Below, one piece after another: positions 16,864 to 24,740 of a DNA stretch of 43,700 nt. The stretch spans positions 1-43,700 of the forward strand of contig CALUXU010000015.1 in assembly GCA_944324825.1 (NCBI GenBank), written 5' to 3'. Made by a program: the position numbers and the translations under genes. A model generated the notes under the pieces. That model was not told the origin of the DNA and did not search any database. It saw nothing but the letters and a program-made list of their open reading frames with translations. Source of the DNA: Candidatus Gastranaerophilales bacterium. GTDB lineage: Bacteria > Cyanobacteriota > Vampirovibrionia > Gastranaerophilales > Gastranaerophilaceae. Numbering within the stretch: position 1 is the stretch's first letter; the number at the start of each line of letters is the position of its first letter.

Positions 16864-17730
16864 ATGAGTAGGTTTAATTATCGTATGAATTTTGAAGGTT
16901 TAGTAAAAAATACGTACCCCATAAATGTCGTACGTCCTTATGACTCAGGTAGGGACACGCGTATAATTCTGCCAAATCGTCCGGACAGAACCTCTTTGAA
17001 CGGAACTCTGGATAAGTATTTGGACAGAAATACCCTGTTGGCCATTGTTTATTCAAACCCTGAAATAACAAGGATGCTGGCAGAAAAAGGAATTCCGGTC
17101 AATGTAAATGTTGACGGATTCAAAAAACATGTTTATAACCATTCTGTTGATACAAAAAATACGGCAATTGCAATATATAACAACCTGCCGCAGAATTTAA
17201 AATCCCAAGCGGACTTGAAAGATATTGCAGATGGTGCTCTTTTGCATGATATAGGGAAAGTTCTTATCCCTGAAGGGATTCTGACAAAACAAAATAAACT
17301 GTCACCTAAAGAAGAAAATATCATGCGGCTTCATTCTTCATTAAGTTACGAACTACTCAAAAATCAAGGAATAAGTGACGGCGCATTGAGTGTTATCAAG
17401 TATCATCACCAAAACCCTGCTCATTTAGGATACCCGATAATGCCTGACAATGAGAAAATGGATATTAACTCTCAAATTGTATCTATGGCAGATAAGTATT
17501 CTGCCTTAAGAGAAAAACGGAGTTATAAACGGCAAATGAGTGAAGATGAGGCACTAAAAATCTTATCTTCAGAGTTGGATAAGGGGATAAATCCTGATAT
17601 TTATAAGGCACTGGCTGCTTATGCTGCAAACGGCAGAATAAATAATCAAAATACGGCAACCCTATCTAATTACTTAGAAAGAAAAAATGCCGTACCTCAA
17701 ATTAATAAGAATACGACATTTTTCGCCTAG
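16864..17730 (+). CDS. HD-GYP-like phosphohydrolase domain protein
   Basis: A 288-aa protein with a C-terminal HD domain of the HD-GYP type: His93 in YNHSVD, His128-Asp129 in HDIGK, then IPEGIL, a HHQN pair at 171-172, LGYP, and the MADKYSALRE segment. Classical HD-GYP enzymes degrade cyclic di-GMP. The HHE-x-x-DG part is altered here to HHQN-x-x-HL, so substrate use may differ. There is no receiver or sensor domain, only a 60-residue N-terminal stretch. There is no ribosome site before the first ATG, and a promoter box abuts it; Met8 (16885) is an alternative start. A weak hairpin follows the stop. Confidence 0.85.
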   Translation: MSRFNYRMNFEGLVKNTYPINVVRPYDSGRDTRIILPNRPDRTSLNGTLDKYLDRNTLLAIVYSNPEITRMLAEKGIPVNVNVDGFKKHVYNHSVDTKNTAIAIYNNLPQNLKSQADLKDIADGALLHDIGKVLIPEGILTKQNKLSPKEENIMRLHSSLSYELLKNQGISDGALSVIKYHHQNPAHLGYPIMPDNEKMDINSQIVSMADKYSALREKRSYKRQMSEDEALKILSSELDKGINPDIYKALAAYAANGRINNQNTATLSNYLERKNAVPQINKNTTFFA

Positions 17731-17747
17731 TTTATTTTTTAATAAAC
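17730..17747. terminator. Short hairpin between converging genes
   Basis: GTTTATT (17730-17736) pairs with AATAAAC (17741-17747) around TTTT, flanked by CTAG words that can extend pairing with a bulge. It is AT-rich and so weak, but sits exactly in the 22-bp gap between the HD-GYP gene and secY and may end transcription both ways. Confidence 0.4.
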
Positions 17748-17752
17748 GCTAG

Positions 17753-19084
17753 TTAGTTTTTAAGAAAAGTTTCATAGTTTCTTGCAAGTAAATGTGTTCT
17801 GACTTGGTTAATCAAATCAAGTGCAACCCCAACCATGATGATTAAAGATGTAGCCCCAATCCCTTGTATGGTTTTGATGTTTGTAACATAACTTGCAAAT
17901 GACGGTACTAATGCAATAAGTCCTAAACCTAAAGCACCGATAAATGTTGTTTTTGATAATATTTTATCCAATGCTTCTGCGGTTGGTCTGCCCGGTTTAA
18001 TCCCCGGAATAGAAGAACCGTATTTTTTCAGGTTATTAGCAATTTCCTTAGGCTGCATATTAGGAATAATAGATGCATAGAAGAATGTTAATAAAACAAT
18101 CAATGCAAAATATATTACATAATATACCAATCCGTCAGGACTAAAGAACTTATTTAATGTTAGTACGATATTTTGAAGTGTTTCGTTATGTATATTGGTT
18201 TGTCCTACAACACTCAAAACAGTTGACGGGAATAATAATATGGCGATTGCAAAGATAATCGGCATAACCCCGCCCGGATTAAGTTTGAACGGAATAAACG
18301 TATTTACGCCGCCGTAAACCTTGTTTCCGACCTGTCTTTTCGGGTTAACGATAATAACTTTTCTTACAGCCTCCTGCATTATTACAATGAAAATCATTGT
18401 TGCAAAGAAAATTGCAAGAAGCAAGAATAAGCCAAACTGTAACCCCGGATCTCTGGCAACTAACTGTGCCGTTCTTGATGCGTACAAAGGAATCCCCGAT
18501 ATGATACCGACAAAGATGATTAAAGAACCGCCGTTACCGATACCTTTTTCAGTGATTAATTCTGAAATCCACATAACAAGAATAGAACCTGCCGTAAGTG
18601 TTACCACTGATGATATGTAGAACATTGTGTGGTTAACTGTTATCGCACCAGGCAGATGTGACATATAAGCCATAAACACCATAGCCTGAAATGCTGCTAA
18701 TACAACGGTAAACAGTCTTGAATACTGTGACAGTTTACGTCGTCCGGCTTCTCCGTCTTCTTTTTGAAGTTTTTCTAAAGACGGAATTACGACAGACAAT
18801 AGCTGCATAATGATTTGTGCGGTGATATAAGGCCCGATACCCAGTGCAAATATAGATACCTTACCTAATGCACCACCGGAGAACAAATCAAGAAATCCGA
18901 TAATATTATTTCCGCCTGCAATTCTTGAGAAAATTTCATTGTTAATCCCAAAAATCGGCAGCTGAACCCCGAATCTGAATGCAGCAATCATCAGGAAAGT
19001 AAAAATAATTTTACTTTTTAGTCCTGATGCATTCCACATCGACATAAGGTCTGCTGTTGTAGGCATTTTAATATTTTGTGCCAT
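17753..19084 (-). CDS. secY: Protein translocase subunit SecY
   Basis: The 443-aa channel subunit of the Sec translocon, with ten hydrophobic helices. Family hallmarks: the FRFGVQLPIFGIN segment near the N-terminus, the plug region (NIIGFLDLFSGGALG), GIGPYITAQIIMQLL, and the C5 loop with GIKPGRPTAEALDKI. The C-terminal tail is short. The ATG shares one base with the rplO stop (TAATG). It is last in the ribosomal operon; adk, map and infA, which often follow, are absent here. Confidence 0.97.
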   Translation of the reverse strand: MAQNIKMPTTADLMSMWNASGLKSKIIFTFLMIAAFRFGVQLPIFGINNEIFSRIAGGNNIIGFLDLFSGGALGKVSIFALGIGPYITAQIIMQLLSVVIPSLEKLQKEDGEAGRRKLSQYSRLFTVVLAAFQAMVFMAYMSHLPGAITVNHTMFYISSVVTLTAGSILVMWISELITEKGIGNGGSLIIFVGIISGIPLYASRTAQLVARDPGLQFGLFLLLAIFFATMIFIVIMQEAVRKVIIVNPKRQVGNKVYGGVNTFIPFKLNPGGVMPIIFAIAILLFPSTVLSVVGQTNIHNETLQNIVLTLNKFFSPDGLVYYVIYFALIVLLTFFYASIIPNMQPKEIANNLKKYGSSIPGIKPGRPTAEALDKILSKTTFIGALGLGLIALVPSFASYVTNIKTIQGIGATSLIIMVGVALDLINQVRTHLLARNYETFLKN

Positions 19085-19539
19085 TATACTAACTCAACCT
19101 TTCCGCCTGCTGCTTCAATCTTAGATTTTGCAGAAGGTGATACGTATGCTGCTTTAACGTTAAGAGCTTTCTTAACTTCACCGTTTCCAAGAACTCTTAA
19201 AGATTCGCTTGAAGGGTGAACTTTTTTAAGTTCTTTAAGAGATTCTAAAGAAATATCAGTAATATTTAATTGTTCAAGTCTGCCAACGTTGATTTCAGCC
19301 CAAACTCTTCTGTTGATAAGTTGGAAACCTTTCAACTTAGGTAATTGTCTGTAACCAGGCATTTGTCCGCCTTCAAAACCTCTTTTAGAGCTTTGACCGG
19401 AACGTTGACCTTCACCGTTATGACCGCGGGTAGATGTTTTACCCATACCTGAAGCACGTCCGCGTCCTACACGTTTTTTTGTAGAAGTTGCGCCTTCAGC
19501 AGGTCTTAAATCTTCTAAAGTGATTTTATCTTTTGACAT
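19084..19539 (-). CDS. rplO: 50S ribosomal protein L15
   Basis: A 151-aa L15. It has the basic N-terminal tail with GRGRASGMGKTSTRGHNGEGQ (abridged to the GKTSTRGHNGEGQRSG motif), the GFEGGQMPGYRQLPKLKGF core, and the C-terminal domain ending in EAAGGKVELV. Length is normal. It lies in rpmD-rplO-secY order and is translationally coupled to secY. Confidence 0.96.
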   Translation of the reverse strand: MSKDKITLEDLRPAEGATSTKKRVGRGRASGMGKTSTRGHNGEGQRSGQSSKRGFEGGQMPGYRQLPKLKGFQLINRRVWAEINVGRLEQLNITDISLESLKELKKVHPSSESLRVLGNGEVKKALNVKAAYVSPSAKSKIEAAGGKVELV

Positions 19540-19562
19540 GTTTATATTCCTTCTTTCTTAAA

Positions 19563-19748
19563 TTATTCTACTATTGATACTAAATGAGAAATTTTATTAA
19601 CCATACCCATAATTGTTGCGCTGTCTTGGTGTTCAACGATTTGGTCTTTTTTAGAGAAACCAAGTGCTGTAGCAATTTTTCTTTGAGCAGGTGAAGTACC
19701 TATTAAACTTTTTACAAGTTTTATTTTAATTTGTTTTGTTTTTGCCAT
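19563..19748 (-). CDS. rpmD: 50S ribosomal protein L30
   Basis: A 61-aa L30 with the family core IKLVKSLIGTSPAQRKIATALGF (shown in part: KLVKSLIG, RKIATALG) and the conserved end MVNKISHLVSI. It lies between rpsE and rplO, its usual place. Confidence 0.95.
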   Translation of the reverse strand: MAKTKQIKIKLVKSLIGTSPAQRKIATALGFSKKDQIVEHQDSATIMGMVNKISHLVSIVE

Positions 19749-19799
19749 TTTATTATATTCCTTATTATTTCATGTAATATTTTAATTCAAATTACCCGA

Positions 19800-20477
19800 C
19801 TAGTTTAAAAGTTCAGACATAGTCAAGCCGCGTTTTTTAGCAACTTCAGCGAACGGAGTTAAAGATTTTAACGCTTCGATAGTTGCGTTAGCTGCGTTTA
19901 GAGGTGAATTAGAACCTAATGATTTTGAAAGAATATTTTCAATACCAGCTAATTCTAATACTGAACGAACAGCACCGCCGGCAATAATACCTGTACCTTG
20001 TGATGCCGGTCTAAGCATTACTGCACCTGCACCTGAGCGAGCTTTGATTGGGTGAGGAATTGTTGTTTTGAAAATAGGAACGTTGATAAGATTTTTTCTA
20101 CCATCAACAATAGCTTTTTGGATTGCGATGATAACTTCAGCTGCTTTAGCGCAACCAACACCAACTTGTCCTTTTTGGTTACCAACAATAACGATAGCTC
20201 TGAAACTAAGTTTTTTACCACCTTTTACAACTTTTGTAACTCTGCTGATTTGAACAACTTGTTCTTTCCATTCAGATTCAGGTTTTTCTTCTTTAGTTTC
20301 AATTTTTTTCTTTCTAGAGCGAGTTCTTTTAGCAGGTTTTGCTTCTTCGATTTCTTCTTCTGCTAATTCAGCTGCTTCTGATACAGTTTTTTCGTCAACA
20401 GTAACTTCTTCTGTTGTAGTTTCTTCTGCAACAGTTTCTTCAACAGCTGTTTCTAATTCTTTGTTTTCTTCAGTCAT
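19800..20477 (-). CDS. rpsE: 30S ribosomal protein S5 with charged N-terminal extension
   Basis: A 225-aa S5; the usual bacterial length is near 165. The core begins at about residue 68 ([18 protein letters not shown]) and includes [33 protein letters not shown] and the C-terminal [10 protein letters not shown]. The extra 60 residues are first strongly acidic (Glu/Thr/Val-rich), then basic (KRTRSRKKK). A good ribosome site (AAAGG) precedes this ATG, so the extension is probably real. rplR (L18), normally just upstream, is missing; a 330-bp spacer takes its place. Confidence 0.95.
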   Translation of the reverse strand: MTEENKELETAVEETVAEETTTEEVTVDEKTVSEAAELAEEEIEEAKPAKRTRSRKKKIETKEEKPESEWKEQVVQISRVTKVVKGGKKLSFRAIVIVGNQKGQVGVGCAKAAEVIIAIQKAIVDGRKNLINVPIFKTTIPHPIKARSGAGAVMLRPASQGTGIIAGGAVRSVLELAGIENILSKSLGSNSPLNAANATIEALKSLTPFAEVAKKRGLTMSELLN

Positions 20478-20537
20478 GTTATACCTTTCATAATTTAGTA
20501 AGTGTAACTTTTAGCCTTTTATATTTGTACTAAATAC

Positions 20538-20567
20538 GTGAAACACAGCCTAATTAAAGGCTTTCAC
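20538..20567 (-). promoter_or_regulatory. Stem-loop in the rpsE leader
   Basis: GTGAA (20538-20542) pairs with TTCAC (20563-20567), and after a 4-nt bulge AGCCT (20547-20551) pairs with AGGCT (20558-20562) around AATTAA. It lies about 60-90 nt upstream of the rpsE start. It could be an autoregulatory protein-binding structure in an operon that has lost its usual upstream genes. No T-tract follows, so it is not a terminator. Confidence 0.4.
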
Positions 20568-20807
20568 AAAATATTTAGTTGTTAACTTTTCTGACAGGAT
20601 AAATAATAACCCAAACATATTATAAATACAATAGTTCGGGTTAATTTTTGTAACAAGTGATTAAATGATTGGTGGAATATCATATTTAATGTTTGCCCTC
20701 TCCTGATAGGTGAGGGATGATACAATACCTATTTACTTAGCTGCTTGACTACGGAGCTGCATTTCTAACTTCTTTTCATCCGCTTAATCACTTAATCACC
20801 CAGTCAC
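20568..20807. other. Non-coding spacer between trmD and rpsE
   Basis: No gene is supported. It holds a 10-nt inverted repeat with one mismatch (TAACCCAAAC at 20607, GTTCGGGTTA at 20633) and repeated TTAATCACTT words (20784, 20808), with the complement AAGTGATTAA at 20655. The promoter for rpsE should lie here, probably around a TTATAAT-like site on the minus strand near 20620. Confidence 0.45.
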
Positions 20808-21497
20808 TTAATCACTTTTTACAAATCTTTCATACAAATCAGGACGACGGGATTTTGTGCGTTCGATTTGTTGTTCGTATCGGAATTTTTCTATCTCTGC
20901 ATGGTTTCCGTTCAACAGAACCTCCGGAACTTTTAAACCTCTATACTCTCTTGGTTTTGTATAGTGCGGGTATTCCAAAAGTCCGTTTGCAAAACTGTCC
21001 TCTTCTGCGGATTCAATTTTACCTAATGTTCCGTCAATTTTTCTGCTGACACTATCAATAACACATAATGCAGGCAACTCTCCGCCGGTCAGAACAAAAT
21101 CCCCGAGAGATATTTCCTCCGGTTGTATAATGTCTCTTATTCTTTCATCAAAACCTTCATAGTGGCCGCATAACATTATTAATTGGTCGTATTGGCTTAG
21201 TTCGTTTACTTTTTCTTCATTCAACGGCTGTCCTTGAGGGGTAAGCATAATTGTTTTGGTTTTCTCAAACTTCTCAATGGACTCATACGCATCTACATAA
21301 GGCTGCGCCATCAAAACCATGCCGGCGCCGCCGCCATAAGGTGTATCATCAACTTTTTTATGTTTATCAAGCGTAAAATCACGAGGGTTTACTGTGTTCA
21401 GATATATTACGCTTGCCTCTATCGCTCTTTTAATAATACTTTGTGAGCAATAGTCTATAATCATCTCCGGAAATAATGTTATAACATCAAATCTCAT
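20808..21497 (-). CDS. trmD: tRNA (guanine-N1)-methyltransferase
   Basis: A 229-aa SPOUT methyltransferase that makes m1G37 next to the anticodon of certain tRNAs. It has the family start MRFDVITLFPEM, the DDTPYGGGAGMV motif, LCGHYEGFDERI, and the SLGDFVLTGGELPAL knot region. The ATG overlaps the rimM stop by 4 bp (ATGA). The stop lies in a TTAATCACTT repeat word. rplS and rpsP, frequent neighbours of trmD, are not present. Confidence 0.97.
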   Translation of the reverse strand: MRFDVITLFPEMIIDYCSQSIIKRAIEASVIYLNTVNPRDFTLDKHKKVDDTPYGGGAGMVLMAQPYVDAYESIEKFEKTKTIMLTPQGQPLNEEKVNELSQYDQLIMLCGHYEGFDERIRDIIQPEEISLGDFVLTGGELPALCVIDSVSRKIDGTLGKIESAEEDSFANGLLEYPHYTKPREYRGLKVPEVLLNGNHAEIEKFRYEQQIERTKSRRPDLYERFVKSD

Positions 21498-22003
21498 TCT
21501 AATAACCCCGGTATATTATCAATTTCAACAGTTTTGTTTTTAATATCTACGTTTAAAACAATTGCTTTTACAAAAGGCACCAGCGACACTTTTTTAGACG
21601 GAGTTTTGACAGATAAAAAGTCACTCTGGCCGTTGTTTGAAACCCCAACAATTACACCTACTTTTTCTCCATTTGCAACTACATCCATGCCGGTTAATTC
21701 GTCAATTAGAAATTCATCTTCGTCCAGATTTTCACGTATAGTTTGTTCTTCGACAAAAAGTAAACAGCCTTTGTAAACTACAATATCGTTAACAGTGTTA
21801 ATTCCTTCAAACTTTATAATTGCAAATTTGTTGTTAAATTTTATATTCTTTATTTTTAACGGGATATATTCATTGTTATAGAGAACATAAACCATATCAA
21901 GAACATTCAAAAAATCTTGTTGATTCTTTGAATAGCCGACTTTTGCATCGCCTCTAACACCGTGAAAATTGAGAATTTTTCCAACAGAAACGTATTTACT
22001 CAT
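21494..22003 (-). CDS. rimM: Ribosome maturation factor RimM
   Basis: A 169-aa 16S rRNA processing factor that binds S19. It has the N-terminal signature VSVGKILNFHGVRGDAKV and a PRC-barrel C-terminal domain (FLIDELTGMDVV, then LVPFVKAIVLNVD). An upstream in-frame ATG at 22048 would lie inside the preceding gene. The ATG at 22003 places the RimM signature right at the start and gives a normal length, with an 8-bp overlap with the upstream gene. Confidence 0.93.
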   Translation of the reverse strand: MSKYVSVGKILNFHGVRGDAKVGYSKNQQDFLNVLDMVYVLYNNEYIPLKIKNIKFNNKFAIIKFEGINTVNDIVVYKGCLLFVEEQTIRENLDEDEFLIDELTGMDVVANGEKVGVIVGVSNNGQSDFLSVKTPSKKVSLVPFVKAIVLNVDIKNKTVEIDNIPGLLE

Positions 22004-23054
22004 CGTCTTTCTTTTTAGGTTTTCTTCCGCGTTTAGGTTTTTCTTCAACAGGCTCTTCAGAAGTTGTTTCTTCTTTTACTTCTTCGGCTTCAGCTTTTTT
22101 TGCGGTTTTACGTGTTGTTTTTTTCTTAGGTTTTTCTTCTACAGCTTCTTCTTGAGGTGTTTCTTCTGCTGTTTCCGCCTCTGCTTCTGCCTGTTCTTTT
22201 GCAGCTTTTTCAGCCGCTTTTTTAGCTTTTTCTTCTGCTTTCTTTTGCGGATGTTTCGGAACCATGTAATCTGCCGGTTTATCCGGTCTGTCTTCGTTCC
22301 ATCTGTCTAAGCCCATTTGTGCACGTATTAATTTAATTGCAACGTGAACTCTCCATTCATCAATTCTTAATTGTGCAGCAATAATCTTGTGGCATCCGAT
22401 AGGCGGAAGCGGTAATAACGGTTCATATAAACTTTTTACTGCTAACATTTGATCAGGTGATACCGCAAGTTTTCTTTTCGGATAAGGAAGCTTAGGCAGC
22501 ATTAGTTTTTGTCTGACTAAGTTGATACCAAAGAATACTTTTCTAGGTTCAATACCCAATTTTTCTCCGATAACTTCATGCGCATCCGGATTTGGTAAAG
22601 GAAGCATGGTCTTGTAGAAAATTTCTATTTGTTCCAATTGCTCCTTACTGATTAATAGTGGTTTAGCCGCTCTTTTTTGCGGTTTTGGACGTTTATTAGG
22701 CTGGAATCTTCCTCCGCCTTGATTTGGACGTCTGTTTTGTTGAGGTCTGTTAAATCCGCCGCCTTGGTTTCTATTGTCGTGCGGACGACGTTGCTGCCCT
22801 CTATTATTATCATATCTGTTTCTGTTACCGTAATTATTTTTCGGCCTTGAATAATTATTTCTATTATCATATTGACGTTGAGGTCTATCTTCTGTCGAAT
22901 ATGAACTATAACTTTGCAGCGGTTGTGAACTATCTTGCCCCTGTCCTGCATCTGATGAATTTTTATCAGCATACAAACAATTTGGACATATTACACGTTT
23001 GGGGTTTTTGGTTTCAAACTCAGCACCACATTTAATGCATTTATTTACATACAT
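21996..23054 (-). CDS. Zinc-ribbon, RG/N-rich, tandem-domain protein with basic-acidic tail
   Basis: A 352-aa protein of unknown function. Four parts are visible: a zinc ribbon (C6/C9 and C23/C26); a disordered Arg/Asn/Gly/Gln/Tyr-rich stretch (about 40-130) with GGG and RRP runs, as in RNA-binding or condensate-forming proteins; two copies of a roughly 55-residue helical unit (134-187 and 197-250) with shared LPLP, a G-x-x-x(I) helix and a V-x-x-x-I-x-L-(V/I)-R motif; and a Lys/Ala/Glu-rich histone-H1-like tail. It is first in an operon with rimM and trmD, where rpsP and a KH-domain RNA-binding gene usually sit. A ribosome-linked RNA-binding role is inferred. Confidence 0.85.
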   Translation of the reverse strand: MYVNKCIKCGAEFETKNPKRVICPNCLYADKNSSDAGQGQDSSQPLQSYSSYSTEDRPQRQYDNRNNYSRPKNNYGNRNRYDNNRGQQRRPHDNRNQGGGFNRPQQNRRPNQGGGRFQPNKRPKPQKRAAKPLLISKEQLEQIEIFYKTMLPLPNPDAHEVIGEKLGIEPRKVFFGINLVRQKLMLPKLPYPKRKLAVSPDQMLAVKSLYEPLLPLPPIGCHKIIAAQLRIDEWRVHVAIKLIRAQMGLDRWNEDRPDKPADYMVPKHPQKKAEEKAKKAAEKAAKEQAEAEAETAEETPQEEAVEEKPKKKTTRKTAKKAEAEEVKEETTSEEPVEEKPKRGRKPKKKDDE

Positions 23055-23251
23055 AATACAAGCCTCTTAATTACGGTCAAAAAACATCTCCTTAAGTCCA
23101 GGATTATAAATTAATACTACTACTAAACATGTATAATAGCAAGTTTTATTTTAAATTTCAAGCCCTTTAGGAAATTTATCACAATTCATAAAAAAAATAG
23201 CCCAACTCGGTAGTTCCAAATTCAAGACATTTTATATATTTTCAATATATT

Positions 23252-24631
23252 ATGTTACCAACAAAAAGTTATACAATTCTTGAAAAATTTACTAAAAATG
23301 CAGTCATAACAACGCCGTTGTGTATTTTAAAAACCGATTCGATATTACAAAATTATAATAAATTATTGCAAATCATAAATAACCATCCGGATACTGAATT
23401 TTGGCTTGCAACTGCCAAGCAAACCCGTGAAATTATTGAAAAGGCTAATTTGCTCGGTATAAAAAATATTCTATCGCTGCCGATTGATGAGAATATAATA
23501 CATGCCTATTTTAATAAACTTCTTCGTTTACATAAAGTTTCCGAATTTGTCTCGGAAATAGATTTATCTAATATGAATGTTGCTGTTGTTGATGATAACG
23601 ATATGAATGTAAAGCTTTTAGCCGAGATTTTAAAAGAGTTAAATGTAAATGTATATTCTTTTACGGAGCCGGAAGGGCTTGTAAAAATACTTGAAGAAGA
23701 AAAGTTCGATTTATTTCTTCTTGATATTCTTATGCCTAATATTTCCGGATTTGAATTGGCTAATATGATAAAGCAGAGCAAGCTTAATTCCGGAGCTTCT
23801 ATTATATTTGTAACGGCTATGTCTAATCTGGATGCCAAAATGCATGGTTATGATTTGGGTGCGTGTTCATATATTGAGAAACCGTATAATGTGGAATTGG
23901 TTAAAACTCAAATTTATAATTTGTTAAAGAAGCAGGTGCAAAATTCGATGTTAAATTCCCGAAAAGAGAATTTTGTTGCAATGTTAACTCATGACTTGAA
24001 GAGTCCTATTAATGCGGAAATTAATGCTCTGGAGCTTCTCGTAAAGAAACGATTCGGTGAAATGTCAGATTGTCAGAACGAAATTATCGGAAGTGTCCTG
24101 AACTCCGCGAAATATATGAAACATATAACTGATCAGATATTAAGTTTTTATAAGTGTAATCAAAGTTATGTCAAACTTAATAAAGAAGAAGCTGTATTTG
24201 AAGAAATAGTTTCAAAATCCGTTTTATCAATGAAGTTTTTATATGAAGAAAAGAATCAGCAAATCCATATAGAAAATCAACTTGGAAAGAAGAAAATCCT
24301 TATTGATGTTATAGAAATAAACCGCGTTATTAATAATTTAATCTCAAATGCTGTTGAATATTCTCCGGAGAATTCAGTTATTAATATTACACTGTCGGAA
24401 AAGGGAAATTATTTTGTATTCAAGATAAAAGACAGCGGATACGGTATTGATATCGAAAATTTGGAAACAGTATTTGATGAATACATGTCGCTTGCAAAGA
24501 AACAAAAACGTGTGGGCTTTGGTCTGGGACTAAATATTTGTAAAACAATCGTTGAAGCTCACAAAGGGAAAATTTCAATAGACAGTGAAGTCGGTAAAGG
24601 TACAACCATTAGTTTCAGTATTCCGGTATAA
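23252..24631 (+). CDS. Hybrid sensor histidine kinase with pseudo-receiver and receiver domains
   Basis: A 459-aa cytoplasmic kinase. Residues 18-95 look like a degenerate receiver domain with no phospho-acceptor Asp; its end (GIKNILSLPIDENI) mimics the receiver K-P switch. A full receiver domain follows (about 108-228) with the DD pair (AVVDDND), phospho-acceptor Asp158 (LLDILMP), Thr in FVTAM and Lys in EKPY. HisKA has His247 in LTHDLKSP. The ATPase domain shows NNLISNAVEYSP, DSGYGI and GFGLGLNI. There is no transmembrane segment, so it senses inside the cell or via a partner. There is no visible ribosome site. It stands alone, without a separate output regulator. Confidence 0.92.
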   Translation: MLPTKSYTILEKFTKNAVITTPLCILKTDSILQNYNKLLQIINNHPDTEFWLATAKQTREIIEKANLLGIKNILSLPIDENIIHAYFNKLLRLHKVSEFVSEIDLSNMNVAVVDDNDMNVKLLAEILKELNVNVYSFTEPEGLVKILEEEKFDLFLLDILMPNISGFELANMIKQSKLNSGASIIFVTAMSNLDAKMHGYDLGACSYIEKPYNVELVKTQIYNLLKKQVQNSMLNSRKENFVAMLTHDLKSPINAEINALELLVKKRFGEMSDCQNEIIGSVLNSAKYMKHITDQILSFYKCNQSYVKLNKEEAVFEEIVSKSVLSMKFLYEEKNQQIHIENQLGKKKILIDVIEINRVINNLISNAVEYSPENSVINITLSEKGNYFVFKIKDSGYGIDIENLETVFDEYMSLAKKQKRVGFGLGLNICKTIVEAHKGKISIDSEVGKGTTISFSIPV

Positions 24632-24740
24632 AACTTATCTAAATTAACAAAAATTAATAAAAATACTCTCTTAGAGCAAATATTCAAAAAAATTTTCTTT
24701 ATAAAACTATAGGTTAGATTTATAAAGAAAGGAATTTTTT

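Noticed and set aside
20607-20642. Terminator on the plus strand
   Set aside because: The stem has a mismatch and a 16-nt loop, and there is no plus-strand gene upstream to terminate.
22652-22972. 106-aa minus-strand frame inside the zinc-ribbon protein gene
   Set aside because: It lies in another frame of the RG/N-rich region, which gives chance open frames; the main frame has domains and a ribosome site.
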